From the NCBI GenBank assembly GCA_002763155.1, contig PFCU01000003.1, positions 850 to 6,609 on the forward strand: DNA of 5,760 nucleotides, given 5' to 3'. Below are positions 4,199-5,760 of this stretch, piece after piece. The DNA is from Candidatus Pacearchaeota archaeon CG10_big_fil_rev_8_21_14_0_10_30_48 (GTDB lineage Archaea > Nanobdellota > Nanobdellia > Pacearchaeales > GW2011-AR1). A program made the translations under genes and the position numbers. Positions within the stretch are counted from its first letter, which is position 1. The number at the start of each line of letters is the position of its first letter. The notes under the pieces were generated by a model. The model ran no database searches and was not told the origin of the DNA. It worked only from the letters and a program-made list of their open reading frames with translations.

Positions 4199-5527
4199 TT
4201 ACATTTTTTTCTGACTTGTGTTAAGGAATACGAGGAATATTACATTAATTACCGCGACAATTAAAATAATAATCAAAGACAAAATCGGAACCGGCAAACC
4301 AAATCCGATATTACTTATATTAATCATTATCAATAACATCATCATCAACATCGGCGCAGCAATAACAACACTAATATAAATATCCATAAAAGTCTCAGCC
4401 GATTTTGTCGCTTTCTCTTTTTTCAGTCGATACTCAAATAATAATGTTTCAGCTTTTTTATCTAAATATTTTGACAGATTTCCTCCAGACCGTAATGAAG
4501 TAGAAATTCCATTCAAAAGTTCACTCCAATTTTTACTCGGAGAAGCCATCGCAACATTTCTCAAAGCCGTCGTCAAATCATATCCATACAAATTAATTTG
4601 GTTCATTAATTTTTTAGCTTCGTTCCTTATCGTTGGATATTCCTTGTTTAACGCGATAATTCGAAAAATATTGCTCGGTTCAATATCTGCCCCAGCGATA
4701 GCTGACATCTGAATCGTCGCGAACGGAAGCTCATAATCTAAACTACCTTTCAAAGAAGACTTCTCCGCCGATGGATAAAGATACATAATAAAGAAAACAA
4801 TTACCGGCGTCAAAGGAATAAACCAAATAACTTTTAGCAATCTTAATAATAAACTAACTTCTGAAAAATCAACGAGATAAATGTAAGGAGATTCAAAAGT
4901 TATTCCCACAAAAAGAAATAGTATCGTCAATCCAATTCCTAAAAATCCTGCGAGAAATGTAGAAAAATAAATCGCTGCGACATAACTTTTAGTTAACAAG
5001 GTAAAATTACTCTTCCTCAAATCCTCTCCAATTTTTCTAAATCCGCCTTTTTCAACCACGTTAGACGCAGCGTTACCAAAAAATTTATTTGAAAGTTTAA
5101 TATACCCTCTCGGTTTTTTGTATTCGTTAATTAAATCAGTTTTATCCACCTTTCTTTTTTTAGTTAAGTCATTCAAAGATTGCGCAGAAATATGCAACTC
5201 ATTCAAATAATTTCCTCTTTGACCTTTTAAAATTCCTACTTCTCTTTCATCTCCTTCGTCAATATGACTTATTTGTAAAACCGGCCCATTTTGAATTTCC
5301 ATTTTTGACGTCGGCAAAGGTTTCGCTAAACTAATATTTTTAAGAATTTCAGGAATAGATTCGTTCAGAATTTCAATCTGTTTCATCGTAGATTTAACAG
5401 AATCATCAAAATTCTTTTGGTCACGATTATTTTTTACTAATTCAGAAGAATCTTGCAATATTTTCGAAAGACGTTCAACTAAAATTTTTTCCTGCAAAAT
5501 ATTTTTTTTAAGTAATTCTAATGACAT
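4199..5527 (-). CDS. type II secretion/type IV pilus platform protein (T2SSF), large copy
   Basis: A 442-residue membrane protein. A long hydrophilic, helix-rich N-terminal region (1-175) precedes two hydrophobic segments (about 181-210 and 227-250), a cytoplasmic T2SSF domain (about 262-378) and two more hydrophobic segments (about 382-405 and 412-435). Family-like features in the domain include DYELPFATIQMSAIAGADI (264-282) and the ISTSLRSGGNLSKYL stretch (341-355), in which a Gly-Gly turn precedes the last domain helices. This is the archaeal ArlJ/TadC type of platform, which carries an ATPase-driven pilus or secretion filament. The long N-terminal region may contact the ATPase. It begins one base after the stop of the 55-residue ORF, so the pair is coupled. 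In the genome the second T2SSF gene is separated from it by the R-M cassette. CpG density is about 40/kb. Confidence 0.9.
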   Translation of the reverse strand: MSLELLKKNILQEKILVERLSKILQDSSELVKNNRDQKNFDDSVKSTMKQIEILNESIPEILKNISLAKPLPTSKMEIQNGPVLQISHIDEGDEREVGILKGQRGNYLNELHISAQSLNDLTKKRKVDKTDLINEYKKPRGYIKLSNKFFGNAASNVVEKGGFRKIGEDLRKSNFTLLTKSYVAAIYFSTFLAGFLGIGLTILFLFVGITFESPYIYLVDFSEVSLLLRLLKVIWFIPLTPVIVFFIMYLYPSAEKSSLKGSLDYELPFATIQMSAIAGADIEPSNIFRIIALNKEYPTIRNEAKKLMNQINLYGYDLTTALRNVAMASPSKNWSELLNGISTSLRSGGNLSKYLDKKAETLLFEYRLKKEKATKSAETFMDIYISVVIAAPMLMMMLLIMINISNIGFGLPVPILSLIIILIVAVINVIFLVFLNTSQKKM

Positions 5528-5528
5528 T

Positions 5529-5696
5529 TTATTTCTTAACTACCTGAGAAATCTTCTCTTGAACTTCCAGAATAAATTTTTTAACTTGATTAATTCCAGA
5601 AATATTTTTTTGCATATACATTCGTTCGAGTTCGCCGTTTGCCTGTTCTAAAGCTTCAATATATTGTTTTAAAATTCTTATCTCTGTTATGTTCAT
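5529..5696 (-). CDS. small helical protein, first gene of the pilus operon
   Basis: A 55-residue ORF beginning MNITEIRILKQYIEALEQAN and ending SQVVKK. It is charged, has no membrane segment or cysteine, and looks like two amphipathic helices (about 3-31 and 33-55) joined by a short turn near NISG, with spaced Ile/Leu/Val positions suited to a helical hairpin or coiled coil. Three points support a real gene: a TATA box 24.5 bases before its ATG, the one-base spacing to the T2SSF gene that follows, and an intact frame through that junction. I do not recognise the family. A small cytoplasmic partner of the T2SSF protein's long N-terminal region or of the assembly ATPase is possible but unproven. 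Confidence 0.65.
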   Translation of the reverse strand: MNITEIRILKQYIEALEQANGELERMYMQKNISGINQVKKFILEVQEKISQVVKK

Positions 5697-5714
5697 ATAA
5701 ATAGAATGAATACA

Positions 5715-5727
5715 AGATTTAAATAAG
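5715..5727 (-). promoter_or_regulatory. promoter of the pilus operon
   Basis: The minus strand reads CTTATTTAAATCT. The TATA-like core TTTAAA (5718-5723) is centred 24.5 bases before the ATG at 5696, with no Shine-Dalgarno sequence between, so the transcript is probably leaderless. The motif agrees at 11 of 13 positions with the one before the second T2SSF gene, with the same 18-base distance from AAATCT to ATG. Confidence 0.6.
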
Positions 5728-5760
5728 TTATTGAAGGAAATTAATAGATTATATCTGAGT

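Noticed and set aside
1658..5071. Avoidance of GCNGC as proof of the R-M target
   Set aside because: I find four GCNGC sites (1658, 4356, 4974, 5067), about what low-GC sequence of this length should hold by chance. None is inside the cassette, but fewer than one is expected there, so the count neither supports nor opposes the target.
1..5760. CRISPR array, tRNA, rRNA, transposase or integrase
   Set aside because: No spaced direct repeats, cloverleaf-like sequence, rRNA-like stretch or recombinase motif was seen on either strand.

Overview
The window most likely comes from an AT-rich archaeon, probably a small-genome DPANN lineage such as a Woesearchaeota/Pacearchaeota relative. That placement is inference from three things: a type IV pilus-like assembly module of archaeal type, short prepilin-like N termini, and repeated TATA boxes about 25 bases upstream of start codons, the arrangement expected of archaeal leaderless transcripts. 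No rRNA, tRNA or other direct phylogenetic marker is present.

Layout: almost everything is on the minus strand, so it reads from right to left. At the right end a promoter (about 5715-5727) precedes a 55-residue helical ORF (5529-5696), which is followed after one base by a 442-residue pilus-assembly platform protein of the T2SSF (GspF/TadC/ArlJ) family (4199-5527). A second, smaller T2SSF protein (1318-2175) is followed by two prepilin-like proteins (557-1321, overlapping it by 4 bases, and 49-522). A possible further gene starts at base 47 and runs off the left edge. No assembly ATPase or prepilin peptidase lies in the window.

Between the two T2SSF genes sits a restriction-modification cassette of about 1.9 kb. 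It holds a putative type II restriction endonuclease resembling the Bsp6I family (3581-4129, minus), a 49-residue zinc-ribbon protein read in the opposite direction (3405-3554, plus), and a complete C5-cytosine DNA methyltransferase (2234-3232, minus). The 172-base divergent region between methyltransferase and zinc-ribbon gene carries a perfect 10-bp inverted repeat with a symmetric TATA box between its arms, so it looks like an operator.

Composition supports two origins. By hand count the two T2SSF genes have about 40 CpG per kb and the cassette genes about 10, although the last prepilin-like gene is also low. The second T2SSF gene has its own promoter, which matches the promoter at the right end in 11 of 13 bases with identical spacing to the ATG. 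The pilus genes can therefore stay expressed on both sides of the cassette.
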